Counted from the first letter of the stretch, positions 7,731 through 16,600 are shown. The stretch: 30,641 bases of DNA from Veillonella sp. (GCA_018367495.1 JAGZGB010000016.1:1-30641); one strand, 5' to 3'. Made by a program: numbers and translations. The notes: generated from the letters alone by a model not told the origin.

Positions 7731-8429
7731 CTATTTTTTGAAAGCCTCTATATCAACTAAGGTCAAGTCCTGTACAGAACCAACCTCTTCGATACCGGTT
7801 AAGTCTATATGACCTATGGTTAGACGCTTTAAATATGTCACGGTGCCACCAGCAGCACCAATCATACGTTTCACTTGATGATATTTGCCTTCTTCAATTG
7901 TAATATGCACGGATTTCGAGGATATAACATCAATTAAAGCGGGCTTACAATGTGTCCCATCGCCTAGAATAATCCCCTCTTTTATACGTTGAATTCCTTC
8001 TTCGGTTAATTCACCTTCGAATTCTACATAATAAACCTTGGATACATGTTTATTACCATTGATAATGGAGTGTCCCCAAACACCATCATTGGTAAGTAAC
8101 AGTAGTCCCTCGGTATCCTTATCTAATCTCCCTACAGGGACTACCCCCATTTTAATATATTCTGGTGGCAATAGATCCATTACAACAGGATGATTTACAT
8201 CCTCCACTGCAGTAACATAGCCTTTGGGTTTATGAAATTTAACATAGTAATGCTGCTTAGTATTAACTATTTGATCATCAACTGTAATTTCATCAGACTC
8301 AATATCAAGGTGAACATCTTTTTTTGTTGCTATGTTACCATTAATACGAACCCTTTGATCCTTTATGAGTTGATGAACCTCTTTTCGACTGCCATAGGCT
8401 TTATTGGCTAATAATTTATCGAGTCGCAT
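7731..8429 (-). CDS. rsuA: rRNA pseudouridine synthase, RsuA family (16S U516-type)
   Basis: 232 aa. An N-terminal S4 domain (MRLDKLLANKAYGSRKEV) is followed by the RsuA/RluB catalytic domain with HKPKGYVTAVED, the catalytic aspartate D103 in VPVGRLDKDTEGLLLLTNDG, and the GKYHQVKRMIGAAGG motif. Enzymes of this group turn one uridine of small-subunit rRNA into pseudouridine (E. coli U516); RsuA versus RluB/RluE targets are hard to separate by motif, so the exact site is inferred. It overlaps the phosphatase gene upstream by one base (TAATG), so it travels with the cobamide genes, with no functional link apparent. A gap of 70 bases follows before pepP. Confidence 0.88.
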   Translation of the reverse strand: MRLDKLLANKAYGSRKEVHQLIKDQRVRINGNIATKKDVHLDIESDEITVDDQIVNTKQHYYVKFHKPKGYVTAVEDVNHPVVMDLLPPEYIKMGVVPVGRLDKDTEGLLLLTNDGVWGHSIINGNKHVSKVYYVEFEGELTEEGIQRIKEGIILGDGTHCKPALIDVISSKSVHITIEEGKYHQVKRMIGAAGGTVTYLKRLTIGHIDLTGIEEVGSVQDLTLVDIEAFKK

Positions 8430-9067
8430 TATACATGTCCTTGTAATAACTCAACATGAGCCGTATCATTAAGCAAATTCAAGATATTATGATCATATTC
8501 ACCCATACCATTGTAGAAGATACGGTTAATAGCCGTATTACCTTGGCTAAAACTCCAACAATGACTAATAGAAATATCTAATAATTTGCATAATAAGGTT
8601 CTAATAGTTCCTCCATGACATGCAATTAAAAGTGTTTCCTCTTCATCATTGACATTGAGAAATTCTTCTAAACCTGTCCATGCACGATCTTGCAAGTCTT
8701 TGAAACTTTCTCCATTTGGTACCTTAACTAGATGAGGTCGTAAGTACATTTCATCAATTAAACCTGGCCATCGTTCTTCAATCTCTGAAAATAACATAGC
8801 TTCCCAGTCACCGAAATTTAATTCTCTTAATCGTTTATCTACTGTGATAGGTGTATTGCGATCACCTCGAATTGTTTCGGCAGTAACTAAAGCTCTACTC
8901 AAGTCACTAGATAAGATGCGGTCAAACGTAATATCTTTAAGGGCCTCACCACATGCTTTAGCTTGATTTAGACCATTCTCGTTTAGAGGAACGTCTGTAA
9001 TGCCTTGATATTTCCCCATTTTATTCCAATCAGTTTCACCATGGCGCACAATATATAATGTTTTCAT
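8429..9067 (-). CDS. cobC: Histidine phosphatase family protein, candidate alpha-ribazole phosphatase (CobC)
   Basis: 212 aa. Branch 1 histidine phosphatase: the RHG motif LYIVRHGETDWN with catalytic H9, the acid region RELNFGDWEAM with E82, and the second histidine in IACHGGTIRTLL (H151). The family contains phosphoglycerate mutases, fructose bisphosphatases and CobC. The place right after cobD in a cobamide cluster favours CobC, which removes the 5'-phosphate from alpha-ribazole phosphate or from cobalamin phosphate in the last step of nucleotide loop assembly. Substrate is therefore inferred from neighbours; a general phosphatase of the GpmB type remains possible. It follows cobD by 7 bases and overlaps rsuA by one base. 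Confidence 0.78.
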   Translation of the reverse strand: MKTLYIVRHGETDWNKMGKYQGITDVPLNENGLNQAKACGEALKDITFDRILSSDLSRALVTAETIRGDRNTPITVDKRLRELNFGDWEAMLFSEIEERWPGLIDEMYLRPHLVKVPNGESFKDLQDRAWTGLEEFLNVNDEEETLLIACHGGTIRTLLCKLLDISISHCWSFSQGNTAINRIFYNGMGEYDHNILNLLNDTAHVELLQGHV

Positions 9068-9074
9068 AATTTCC

Positions 9075-10205
9075 CTATACTTTCAAAATATCTGTTAGTT
9101 TCTCTACTAGTTTGATATTAGTTTCATGATCTTTAATAGCAATGCGAACCCAGTCATTATTGAGACCTACATAAGAATCACAATTGCGTACGATCATATT
9201 ATATTTCTTCAGATTTTCATTAATGGTGTTAGCTGTAATGCCTTCACGATTAATTTGGAACAACATAAAATTGGCGGAAGGTGGATATACGGTAATTCCT
9301 TCTATAGCATGTAATGCATCATACATAAATGCTCTTTCTTCACATAATTCTTGTTTTGTTCTTTTACTATAATCTGCATCATTTAAAGCTGCCTCTGTAT
9401 ATGCTTGTGCTAATGTATTTACAGACCAACTAGGAATATATTGATGTAGTTGACTAATTAGTTTTTTATTACCAAAAGCAGCACCGATTCGAAGGCCTGG
9501 GACAGCATAAAATTTTGTGAAAGAATGAACCACAATGACATTATCAAATTCATTGACTAACGAACGCATAGATTGCTCATTATCTCGTAATGGGTCATTG
9601 CCAACAAAGTCAATAAATGACTCATCTATAACTAGCAAGCTATTGGCATCTTTCAACATACTCGCTACAGTACGAATATGTGTTTTATCTAGTAATGTTC
9701 CATCTGGATTATTAGGATTGCCTAAAAATACAATAATGCGACCATCTTGACCTTTTAATTCAGCAGCAAAGGTTTCTAATGCCAAATAAGGTACTTCAAA
9801 ATAAGGTTTTCCATTATCATCTTCCCGAGATCGATAAAAAATATCACGCACAGGAATCTTACTTGCTTCAAGAGCCTCTTTATATTCAGAAAATCCCGGT
9901 GCAGGTACAAAAGCACCCGTATATTCTGGTAAACGGCAAATAGCATATAATAACTCAGCGGCACCATTACCAACTACAATTTGTTGTTTATCCATCCCAT
10001 ACGTATCGGCAATAGCATTTAAAACATCGTCATTTGTAGCATCTGGGTAGTGAGAAATATACCGTAATTGAGTATGTAATGCATCCAATCCACGTTGACT
10101 AGGTCCAAGTGGATTAATATTGGCGCTAAAGTCAATTACCTGATATGGTTCAATTTGTTGTTCATGGGCAAACTGAAATATATTGCCCCCATGTATCTTA
10201 GACAT
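9075..10205 (-). CDS. cobD: Threonine-phosphate decarboxylase (CobD type)
   Basis: 376 aa, PLP-dependent class I aminotransferase fold. It opens with HGGNIFQFA and IDFSANINPLGPS, which are typical of CobD and separate it from histidinol-phosphate aminotransferase (HisC), its closest relative. PLP contacts seen are N163 in LGNPNNPDG, D194 in VIDESFIDF, the Schiff-base lysine K231 in HSFTKFYAVPGLRIG and R239. CobD decarboxylates L-threonine O-3-phosphate to (R)-1-amino-2-propanol phosphate, the arm that CbiB attaches to cobyric acid. It comes right after pduX, which makes its substrate, so the two form a matched pair. Confidence 0.9.
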   Translation of the reverse strand: MSKIHGGNIFQFAHEQQIEPYQVIDFSANINPLGPSQRGLDALHTQLRYISHYPDATNDDVLNAIADTYGMDKQQIVVGNGAAELLYAICRLPEYTGAFVPAPGFSEYKEALEASKIPVRDIFYRSREDDNGKPYFEVPYLALETFAAELKGQDGRIIVFLGNPNNPDGTLLDKTHIRTVASMLKDANSLLVIDESFIDFVGNDPLRDNEQSMRSLVNEFDNVIVVHSFTKFYAVPGLRIGAAFGNKKLISQLHQYIPSWSVNTLAQAYTEAALNDADYSKRTKQELCEERAFMYDALHAIEGITVYPPSANFMLFQINREGITANTINENLKKYNMIVRNCDSYVGLNNDWVRIAIKDHETNIKLVEKLTDILKV

Positions 10206-10229
10206 TTGGTTCTCTTTCTGTTAAATATA

Positions 10230-11114
10230 TTATCGTTTAATATAGGTTAAACCTTCATTCGTGGTTTCTACTGTATCCACATAGGATAGCTGAGGTAACT
10301 TACGCATGATTTCTTGTTTACAATCATCGATGCGACCATAATCTACAGGGAATAAGAGCCCCATAATGGTACCGCTATGAGCTATGATTGTGCCTACACT
10401 ATTATAGTAATTCCCTATATCGTGAAAGTCATATAAATTTGGTTTATATAGTATACGTTGATTACCAAAAGCACTCAATGTAGCTGCTTGACCAATTAAA
10501 TTGATATCATGTGTATTCAAGCCTTGCTTAAATAAATCGAGTGATTCTTGTATAATCAACTCTTTTTCTAAAATTTTAGTTTGTAAATTTATTTGTTGAT
10601 TAAATGATATCGTATCAATACTACCGCCTTCATCAAATACAAGGATTTTTAATGGGGGACACATGCCTAGTGATTGAGAAATGGTTCCTTTAATATAATC
10701 AAACTGAGTTACACCTGGATAAAATGAAGCATCTGTAGGCTCTACAGTTAAGCAAATTTGCTCCAATTCCTTTAGCGATAAATCATAATTCATAGCTAAC
10801 GCTGTTGCCATAGCTGTTACAGAAATATCCGCAGAACTTGATGCCATCCCTTTACCTTGTATAATATCAGATCGTACATATACAGGTGGACAAGATTGGT
10901 TTCTATTTTTTTTGTGTGATAAATATTGTACTAATTGTCTTGCCTTAGCAGACTTCGGTTGTAATGCACAATACTGTTTTGAAAATGGATGTGCTACATT
11001 ACTTAATGCGTAGGAGTAACGATTAATAGGACAGGTCACTAAGAATGACTGGCCATTAATAGAACCTTGTAGAAATTCCCCACATGTGCCTGGGGCTCTT
11101 ACATAATAGGTCAC
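10230..11114 (-). CDS. pduX: GHMP kinase, L-threonine kinase for cobamide synthesis (PduX type)
   Basis: 294 aa. The opening VRAPGTCGEFLQGSINGQ and the GHMP phosphate-binding motif GKGMASSSADI at residues 87-97 identify a GHMP kinase of the PduX group; a second glycine-containing segment, GTIIAHSGTIMGLL, lies near the C-terminus. PduX phosphorylates L-threonine with ATP to L-threonine O-3-phosphate for CobD. The start is GTG at 11114 with AAGGAG 6 bases before; the ATG that overlaps it is out of frame and meets a stop at once. It lies between cobS (65-base gap) and cobD (24-base gap). A homoserine kinase role is unlikely because a clear thrB is at 17554-18468. Confidence 0.87.
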   Translation of the reverse strand: MTYYVRAPGTCGEFLQGSINGQSFLVTCPINRYSYALSNVAHPFSKQYCALQPKSAKARQLVQYLSHKKNRNQSCPPVYVRSDIIQGKGMASSSADISVTAMATALAMNYDLSLKELEQICLTVEPTDASFYPGVTQFDYIKGTISQSLGMCPPLKILVFDEGGSIDTISFNQQINLQTKILEKELIIQESLDLFKQGLNTHDINLIGQAATLSAFGNQRILYKPNLYDFHDIGNYYNSVGTIIAHSGTIMGLLFPVDYGRIDDCKQEIMRKLPQLSYVDTVETTNEGLTYIKR

Positions 11115-11179
11115 ATTAAACTCCTTTCATATCAAATAGAAATAGTAATTATTATAAAGAATCCATTGGAATCTGATGA

Positions 11180-12073
11180 TTAAAACATAGTAGTATTGGA
11201 TGCAACGGTAGCAGATAATATGGATAAAATAACGATATATACAAAGAGTAAAATCACTTCTGTAATTTCTACAACGAATCCATATGTATCACCTGTAGTA
11301 CCACCTAGTTGCTTAACAATATAACGATTGAGTATACGATTGATAATATAGGTAATTATCATGCTAATGATATTGATTTGGAAAATACCTAATGTAGCAT
11401 ACACTAATACACCTAATCCTACAACATATCCTACATCAGCTATAGAAAAGATAGCATATGCACCATATAAAAAAGTGTATAAGATTACGCCAATTATTAG
11501 GATTACAATAGGCATAAAGAAGGTTGAAAGTGTATTGTAAGTAATAACATGTTTAGGTGCTAAATTAGCAAATGCAGCACCCATTCCCTCTTTTCTCGCA
11601 TACGGATACGATCGAATACTCAATACAAGGGACCAACGACTCATTAAAGGCATCATAATCAGTGCCATAGGAATAAACTCTGCTGTAGGAATTGCTGTTA
11701 ATAATTGCCATTTTAAAAGTGTAACAAATACAAAAGCAACAACACCAAAAGATCCTATACGACTATCTTTCATAATTTCAAGCTTACGTTCTCTCTCTCG
11801 TCCTGAAAATAGACCATCACTAGTATCCATTAGACCATCTGCATGGAGTCCACCCGTGATTAAGAATTCCGCTACAACGATGATTAACATCAGCGGTACT
11901 AATGGTATAAAAGGTGATAATATTCCATATAGCAATGCCAAGATAAGGCCGATAACTAAGCCTACATATGGAAAGGCTGCAACAGACTTTCCGAAATCCT
12001 CCATTGACCACTCTGTTTGATTGACGATTTTTAAACGTGTTAAGAATTGTAAAGCTATAAAGAAAGGTGTCAT
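11180..12073 (-). CDS. cobS: Adenosylcobinamide-GDP ribazoletransferase (cobalamin-5-phosphate synthase)
   Basis: 297 aa, polytopic membrane protein, somewhat longer than the usual 245-270 aa because of a longer C-terminal half. Family marks are FFIALQFLTRLK at the N-terminus, AAFPYVGLVIG, and the acidic active-site segment GGLHADGLMDTSDGLF at residues 74-89 followed by KDSRIGSFG. It joins GDP-cobinamide from CobU with alpha-ribazole phosphate at the inner membrane, completing the lower loop. A late GGTTGDTYGFVVE motif near the C-terminus is also typical. Its ATG overlaps the cbiB stop by one base (TAATG), so translation is coupled. Confidence 0.94.
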   Translation of the reverse strand: MTPFFIALQFLTRLKIVNQTEWSMEDFGKSVAAFPYVGLVIGLILALLYGILSPFIPLVPLMLIIVVAEFLITGGLHADGLMDTSDGLFSGRERERKLEIMKDSRIGSFGVVAFVFVTLLKWQLLTAIPTAEFIPMALIMMPLMSRWSLVLSIRSYPYARKEGMGAAFANLAPKHVITYNTLSTFFMPIVILIIGVILYTFLYGAYAIFSIADVGYVVGLGVLVYATLGIFQINIISMIITYIINRILNRYIVKQLGGTTGDTYGFVVEITEVILLFVYIVILSILSATVASNTTMF

Positions 12074-13065
12074 TATACATTCATCCCATAAGTAATGACT
12101 GTACTAATAATTATCATTAGTATAGTCGTAAAATACATCATATAAATTGTACGTGTAATATGGTTACGATTTAATTTTTCAATAGGATCCCCCATGTACT
12201 CACGAAAGGTCATTTTTTTGAAATATTGGTTGTAACCACCTAAACGAATATGTAAAGCACCTGCAACAGGTGCTTCTGCATAACCGCCATTAGGGCTAGG
12301 ATGCTTATGAGCATCACGCAAGCCTATTTGGAGGGCTTTTTTGGCATCATACCGTAAAAAGAATGCAGCGATAATCAATAATATAAAGGTGATTCGCGCA
12401 GGAATCCAATTAAGGACATCGTCAAAACGTGCCGCCACACGACCAAAGTATAAATACTTTTGATTTTTATAGCCCAGCATGGAATCCATAGTATTTGCAG
12501 TTCTATATAGAATTGCACCCATTGGACCACCAATGATAAAGAAAAATAAAGGAGCAATAATTCCATCTACTGTATTCTCTGCAATTGTTTCTACAGTAGC
12601 TCGTGTAATTTCACTTTCATCTAATTCTTCTGTATCACGACCAACAATCCAAGATAATCGCTTGCGAGCTTCTTTAATATTATCTTGCTTAATTAATTGG
12701 CTAATAGTAAAGCCTGCACCAGCTAATGATCGTGGAGATATAGCAATATATAGAATAATTACTTCAAAAGCGTATTCTACCCATTCATCAACTACATCAC
12801 CAAGCCATAGAATCAAAGATACAATAATATATACAGAAACAAGGATTAAAGCTACTGCTATACCACCGTACCATAGTTTTTTTGTGTCATTATCAGTATC
12901 TTTATAGAGAACGGCCTCAAAAAAAGATATAATACGGCCAATAATGGCTACAGGATGGTATTTACTATTGGGATCGCCAATGAGTAAATCTAATATAAAT
13001 GCTAAGATTGGTATACATATAAAGCTATACTTTGTAAACCAATGCAATACTGTTAAATGTTCCAT
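12073..13065 (-). CDS. cbiB: Adenosylcobinamide-phosphate synthase
   Basis: 330 aa, multi-pass membrane protein of the CbiB/CobD(Pseudomonas) family. Conserved parts seen are ILDLLIGDPNSKYHPVAIIGR near the N-terminus, LSWIVGRDTEELDESEITRA, VETIAENTVDGIIAPLFF, ANTMDSMLGYKN, and SPNGGYAEAPVAGAL toward the end. CbiB forms the amide between cobyric acid and aminopropanol phosphate from CobD. It lies 11 bases after cobQ, matching the order of the reactions. The name cobD is used for this gene in some species and should not be confused with the decarboxylase at 9075-10205. Confidence 0.95.
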   Translation of the reverse strand: MEHLTVLHWFTKYSFICIPILAFILDLLIGDPNSKYHPVAIIGRIISFFEAVLYKDTDNDTKKLWYGGIAVALILVSVYIIVSLILWLGDVVDEWVEYAFEVIILYIAISPRSLAGAGFTISQLIKQDNIKEARKRLSWIVGRDTEELDESEITRATVETIAENTVDGIIAPLFFFIIGGPMGAILYRTANTMDSMLGYKNQKYLYFGRVAARFDDVLNWIPARITFILLIIAAFFLRYDAKKALQIGLRDAHKHPSPNGGYAEAPVAGALHIRLGGYNQYFKKMTFREYMGDPIEKLNRNHITRTIYMMYFTTILMIIISTVITYGMNV

Positions 13066-13076
13066 ATATTCCCCTA

Positions 13077-14594
13077 TTACCCCAAGGTAGACATAATATA
13101 ATCCATATCTAAGTGTTCCTCTACAATATCTGCTAAGCGATTATACGCCGCATTTTTGTGTTCAAAATAGCGGAATACTACGTCTAATGGTTCTAACCCC
13201 TTACGTTTACGCAATTGATTAATAATAAAGCGTCTAAAATCATCATTGTCGAATACACCGTGAATGTATGTCCCCATGACTTGATGATTGCCATCAATAA
13301 ATCCATCGACTACATGTACTGCCTCTTCACTACGGCTAGTAATTGTAAAACAACGGCTTACTGTATCTACTAATGGTGTAGTATCACCCATATGGATTTC
13401 ATAGCCTACTAAATTTTCACCTGTGAAAGTACCATTTAAAAACTGTAGATTAGATACATTAAACTGTACTTGGTGTGTAGTTTTTTGGTCCTTCATAGTT
13501 GTAGAGGAATCTACCAACCCAAGACCTTCAATTTCTTCAATATCTCCTTCCATATGATGCGGATCATATATTGTTTTGCCTAACATTTGATTGCCCCCAC
13601 ATACACCGATAACAGGCGTACTTTGGTCAGCAAGTTTTTTTATTTCATCAGCAAAGCCTGAATCACGAAGATATGTAAGATCCGCTAATGTATTCTTAGA
13701 GCCAGGTAGAATAATCAAGTCCGGCTTACCAATAATATCTCCAGGCCCAACAAATCGAACAGATACATCTGGTTCATAATTTAATGCATCGAAGTCCGTA
13801 AAGTTAGAAATTTTAGGTGTCTGCATAACCACAACTTGAATTTCTTTAGCACCACTATTGCGTTTATTTTCCAGTGCAACAGAGTCTTCTTCATCAATAT
13901 CAAGGTTTTCAATGGCAGGAATGACACCAACTACCTTTTTACCAGTTTTTTCTTCAATAAAAGTAAGAGCCGGTTCTAATAATTTAATATCACCGCGGAA
14001 TTTATTGATAACAATACCTTTAATAAGATCTCGTTCTTCTGGTTCTAGTAATTCTAAAGTACCAACGATAGATGCAATAGCACCGCCACGGTCAATATCT
14101 GCAATGAGATATACTGGTGCTTGTGTCATCTTAGCAATACGCATATTTACGATATCATTAGCTTTGAGATTGACTTCTGCGGGGCTACCTGCACCTTCAA
14201 TAACCATTACATCGAAATTAGAATCTAAGAAATCAATGGATTCCTTTACCTTATCAAGAGCTGTTAAGGAATATTTAGTATGATATTCTTTAGCACTATA
14301 CACGCCAACAGGTTTACCCATCAATACAACTTGAGAGGATTGATTTCCTGTAGGCTTTAATAAGACAGGGTTCATTTGAACTATTGGATCTAATCCGGCA
14401 GCTTCAGCTTGCGCTACTTGAGCACGACCAATTTCATCACCCCATTTTGTAACATACGAATTGAGGGCCATATTCTGAGCTTTAAAAGGAACTGTTTTAT
14501 AACCTTTTCTATAAAAGATACGGCATAATGCAGTACATAAAATACTTTTACCTACATTGGAACTAGTTCCTTGGAACATAATTTTCTTAGCCAT
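13077..14594 (-). CDS. cobQ: Cobyric acid synthase (glutamine-hydrolysing)
   Basis: 505 aa, full length. The N-terminal dethiobiotin-synthetase-like ATPase has FQGTSSNVGKSILCTAL (residues 8-24), VPFKAQNMALNSYVT, VIEGAGSPAEVNL and IADIDRGGAIASI. The C-terminal triad amidotransferase domain has LPGSKNT, the nucleophile C332 in GVCGGNQMLG, and H445 in GTYIHGVFDND. The enzyme amidates the b, d, e and g carboxylates of adenosylcobyrinic acid a,c-diamide using glutamine. It overlaps cobU by 8 bases. CbiP is the name used in anaerobic-pathway organisms. The glutamine supply links it loosely to glnA, but no direct regulation is visible. Confidence 0.95.
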   Translation of the reverse strand: MAKKIMFQGTSSNVGKSILCTALCRIFYRKGYKTVPFKAQNMALNSYVTKWGDEIGRAQVAQAEAAGLDPIVQMNPVLLKPTGNQSSQVVLMGKPVGVYSAKEYHTKYSLTALDKVKESIDFLDSNFDVMVIEGAGSPAEVNLKANDIVNMRIAKMTQAPVYLIADIDRGGAIASIVGTLELLEPEERDLIKGIVINKFRGDIKLLEPALTFIEEKTGKKVVGVIPAIENLDIDEEDSVALENKRNSGAKEIQVVVMQTPKISNFTDFDALNYEPDVSVRFVGPGDIIGKPDLIILPGSKNTLADLTYLRDSGFADEIKKLADQSTPVIGVCGGNQMLGKTIYDPHHMEGDIEEIEGLGLVDSSTTMKDQKTTHQVQFNVSNLQFLNGTFTGENLVGYEIHMGDTTPLVDTVSRCFTITSRSEEAVHVVDGFIDGNHQVMGTYIHGVFDNDDFRRFIINQLRKRKGLEPLDVVFRYFEHKNAAYNRLADIVEEHLDMDYIMSTLG

Positions 14595-15165
14595 TTATAT
14601 GAACCTCCTGGGATTTTAATTCAATAGTGACACCACTGATCGTTAAGTATAATTTGTCAGCTACAGTTGCGACTGTTTGATTAACACGGCCTGCAATATC
14701 TCTAAAGTATCTGGCAAGCTTATTATCTGGTACAATACCTAGACCAATTTCATTAGTTACAAATATAACTATTTTATCATCACTTACTTTAATTAGATTT
14801 AATAATGCTTCTAATTCTGAAAGTACCATATCTTCTAACCGATTTGCATCTTGTTGGCCTTGAATTGACCCATGAGCCATCATATGATTTGTTGTAAACA
14901 TGGTTAAACAGTCTATGAGTATTACATCCGCTACACTGCTAATATGTTGCCACTCTTCGGACAAATATAATGGTATTTCAAAATTCGTCCATATATTACC
15001 ACGTCGCTCTTGATGTTTCTTTATACGATCAACCATTTCATCATCAAAAGCTTGTCCTGTTGCTACATAAGCTTTTCGACCTTCTGTAGCAAGGGCTAAA
15101 CGTTCTGCAAATTCACTTTTTCCACTTCGTGCCCCACCGGAACACAATATAATTTGGGATTTCAT
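14587..15165 (-). CDS. cobU: Adenosylcobinamide kinase / guanylyltransferase
   Basis: 192 aa from the ATG at 15165. A Walker A loop CSGGARSGKSEFAERLA with K16 opens the protein; YVATGQAFDDEMVDRIKKHQ and RRG carry the region with the guanylylated histidine, then IDCLTMF, VTNEIGLGIVP and RYFRDIAGRVNQTVA. CobU phosphorylates adenosylcobinamide and transfers GMP to it, giving the substrate of CobS. An upstream in-frame TTG at 15180 lacks a good RBS, whereas AGGTG lies 4 bases before the chosen ATG. It is the first gene of the cobamide run. Only 63 bases separate it from the divergent gene at 15229, too little for a B12 riboswitch. Confidence 0.93.
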   Translation of the reverse strand: MKSQIILCSGGARSGKSEFAERLALATEGRKAYVATGQAFDDEMVDRIKKHQERRGNIWTNFEIPLYLSEEWQHISSVADVILIDCLTMFTTNHMMAHGSIQGQQDANRLEDMVLSELEALLNLIKVSDDKIVIFVTNEIGLGIVPDNKLARYFRDIAGRVNQTVATVADKLYLTISGVTIELKSQEVHING

Positions 15166-15228
15166 AATGCACCTATACAAGAATTTATAATTTCAGTATC
15201 ATTATAAGTATATCAAAGGAGCGATACT

Positions 15229-15564
15229 ATGGAAATTATGAATATGAAACTAAAAATGATGGCTACTTTATGGGATAATACCTATCGTGTTGCCATCGAC
15301 GATGGACAAGGTAAATATATTGGCACCGCACGTGTAGTAGTAAATGTTCCACTACCGCCTGAAGCGTTACCAGAAAATGCACCTCAAGTAGAACCACAGT
15401 TGTTGGTTTTAGTAGAAGATTTTGATTTCGGAGCTGATAAGATTATAAACTTCGAAACAACACTTTCTGATTTATTGAGAGAAAAATTCCGCTATGAAAT
15501 TCCTCATATTTTCTTCTACTATCCAAGTCCTCATGATGTTTTAAACCAAACGATTTCACAATAA
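15229..15564 (+). CDS. Hypothetical protein, divergent from cobU
   Basis: 111 aa, not recognised. It has AAAGGAG 7 bases before the ATG and is followed by a strong hairpin terminator, so it looks like a real single gene. The N-terminus (KLKMMATLWDNTYRVAIDD) and GKYIGTARVVVNVPLPPE suggest beta strands; the middle is proline-rich and acidic (LPENAPQVEPQ), then LLVLVEDFDFG; the C-terminus has a helix (TTLSDLLREKFRYEI) and aromatic FFYYPSP. No signal peptide, membrane segment, zinc motif or helix-turn-helix is seen. It separates cobU from the PduO-type gene, so a cobamide link is possible but unproven. Confidence 0.72.
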   Translation: MEIMNMKLKMMATLWDNTYRVAIDDGQGKYIGTARVVVNVPLPPEALPENAPQVEPQLLVLVEDFDFGADKIINFETTLSDLLREKFRYEIPHIFFYYPSPHDVLNQTISQ

Positions 15565-15580
15565 GGTCTATAACGAGCAA

Positions 15581-15609
15581 AAAGCTATGTAAAATACATA
15601 GCTTTTTTT
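15581..15609. terminator. Bidirectional terminator between the unknown gene and pduO
   Basis: AAAGCTATGTA (15581-15591) pairs perfectly with TACATAGCTTT (15595-15605) around an AAA loop. Seven T follow on the plus strand and a T-run from the AAAAA before it follows on the minus strand. It lies between convergent genes and can serve both. Confidence 0.88.
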
Positions 15610-15611
15610 GT

Positions 15612-16127
15612 TTATTCGGCTCCTATTTCCTCTTCTACACGACACATAATAAAGCAAAGATCGGATAGACGGTTTAAATATTTCAAATTAGATTCGTGAA
15701 CGCTTTCACCAGCATCTAATACGCGCCATAAATCACGTTCCGCACGTCGGGTAATCGTTCTCGCTACATGTAAGTACGCTGAAGATTGTTTTTCGCCAGG
15801 AATCACAAAATTAGATAATGGTTCAAGCTTTTCATCAAAGCGATCAATAACCTTTTCTAAATGTTTAACATGTTGTTCTGTAATCACTGGAGCAGTGTTT
15901 AGACTTGCAATATCGGCCATTAAAGTCCACAAGTTGCGTTCAATATCATATAATTCAGTAGCAACGCGTGAATTTTCTGCATAGGAACGAGCCAAGCCTA
16001 AAAATGCTTGCAATTCATCAATTGTACCATAAGCTTCTACGCGTAAAGAGGATTTAGGTACTCGTTCACCAGTATATAAACCAGTTGTACCAGCATCGCC
16101 TGTTTTTGTGTAAACACTACTTGCCAT
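15612..16127 (-). CDS. pduO: Cob(I)yrinic acid a,c-diamide adenosyltransferase, PduO type
   Basis: 171 aa. The N-terminal ATP-binding motif VYTKTGDAGTTGLYTGERV, the YGTIDELQAFLGLAR segment, and the helical motif ARTITRRAERDLWRV followed by LKYLNRLSDLCFIMCR are the marks of PduO/MMAB-type ATP:corrinoid adenosyltransferases. It transfers the 5'-deoxyadenosyl group of ATP to reduced corrinoid, giving the adenosyl forms needed by the CobQ and CobU steps and by B12 enzymes. It lies 65 bases after ndk, not in the cobU operon, and ends at the shared terminator. GGAGG lies 8 bases before the ATG. Confidence 0.94.
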   Translation of the reverse strand: MASSVYTKTGDAGTTGLYTGERVPKSSLRVEAYGTIDELQAFLGLARSYAENSRVATELYDIERNLWTLMADIASLNTAPVITEQHVKHLEKVIDRFDEKLEPLSNFVIPGEKQSSAYLHVARTITRRAERDLWRVLDAGESVHESNLKYLNRLSDLCFIMCRVEEEIGAE

Positions 16128-16192
16128 ATGTATTACCTCCTATAGAAATACATAAATGTAGAAAGAAAAGCTATATGTTCTCAACCTTGAGA

Positions 16193-16600
16193 TTATTTAT
16201 ATTCTGGGAACCAAAGATGAATTTCACGAGCAGCAGCCTCTGGTGAATCAGAAGCATGTACTACGTTTGCATCCATTGTTAGGGCATAGTCACCACGAAT
16301 ACTACCAGGGGCAGCATCTACAGGATTTGTGGCACCGTTTAAAGCACGTACGGATACGATGGCGTTATCTCCGGCCAATACGAAAGCAAGAACTGGACCA
16401 GATGTGATGAAATCAACTAATTCACCGAAGAATGGTTTTGCTTTGTGTTCAGCATAATGCTCTTCCGCTAATTCACGAGGTACTTGTAAAAGTTTTAACG
16501 CTTTAATAACAAGACCTTTACGTTCATAACGGCTAATAATTTCACCACTTAATTGACGCTTAACTGCATCTGGTTTTATCAAAACTAATGTTTCTTGCAT
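16193..16600 (-). CDS. ndk: Nucleoside diphosphate kinase
   Basis: 135 aa, typical length. The sequence starts with [19 protein letters not shown], has K-rich helix 2 ([18 protein letters not shown]), and carries the catalytic histidine H115 in [16 protein letters not shown], with C-terminal WFPEY. It exchanges the gamma phosphate between nucleoside triphosphates and diphosphates. The usual G-ATNP stretch reads ALNGATNP rather than MMGATNP, a mild change outside the active site. AGGAGG precedes the start. It follows htpX by 22 bases. Confidence 0.96.
   Translation of the reverse strand: MQETLVLIKPDAVKRQLSGEIISRYERKGLVIKALKLLQVPRELAEEHYAEHKAKPFFGELVDFITSGPVLAFVLAGDNAIVSVRALNGATNPVDAAPGSIRGDYALTMDANVVHASDSPEAAAREIHLWFPEYK

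Noticed and set aside
13591..14283. Long plus-strand open frames opposite cobQ, and similar frames opposite other minus-strand genes
   Set aside because: They lie wholly inside strong, well-identified genes, lack RBS and recognisable motifs, and reflect the codon pattern of the opposite strand.
15166..15228. Possible cobalamin riboswitch before cobU
   Set aside because: Only 63 bases separate the start codons; a cobalamin riboswitch needs around 200 bases and no B12-box-like sequence was seen.
16128..16192. Small stem TCTCA/TGAGA after ndk as a terminator
   Set aside because: Five pairs only and no adjoining T-run; pduO is more likely read through from ndk.
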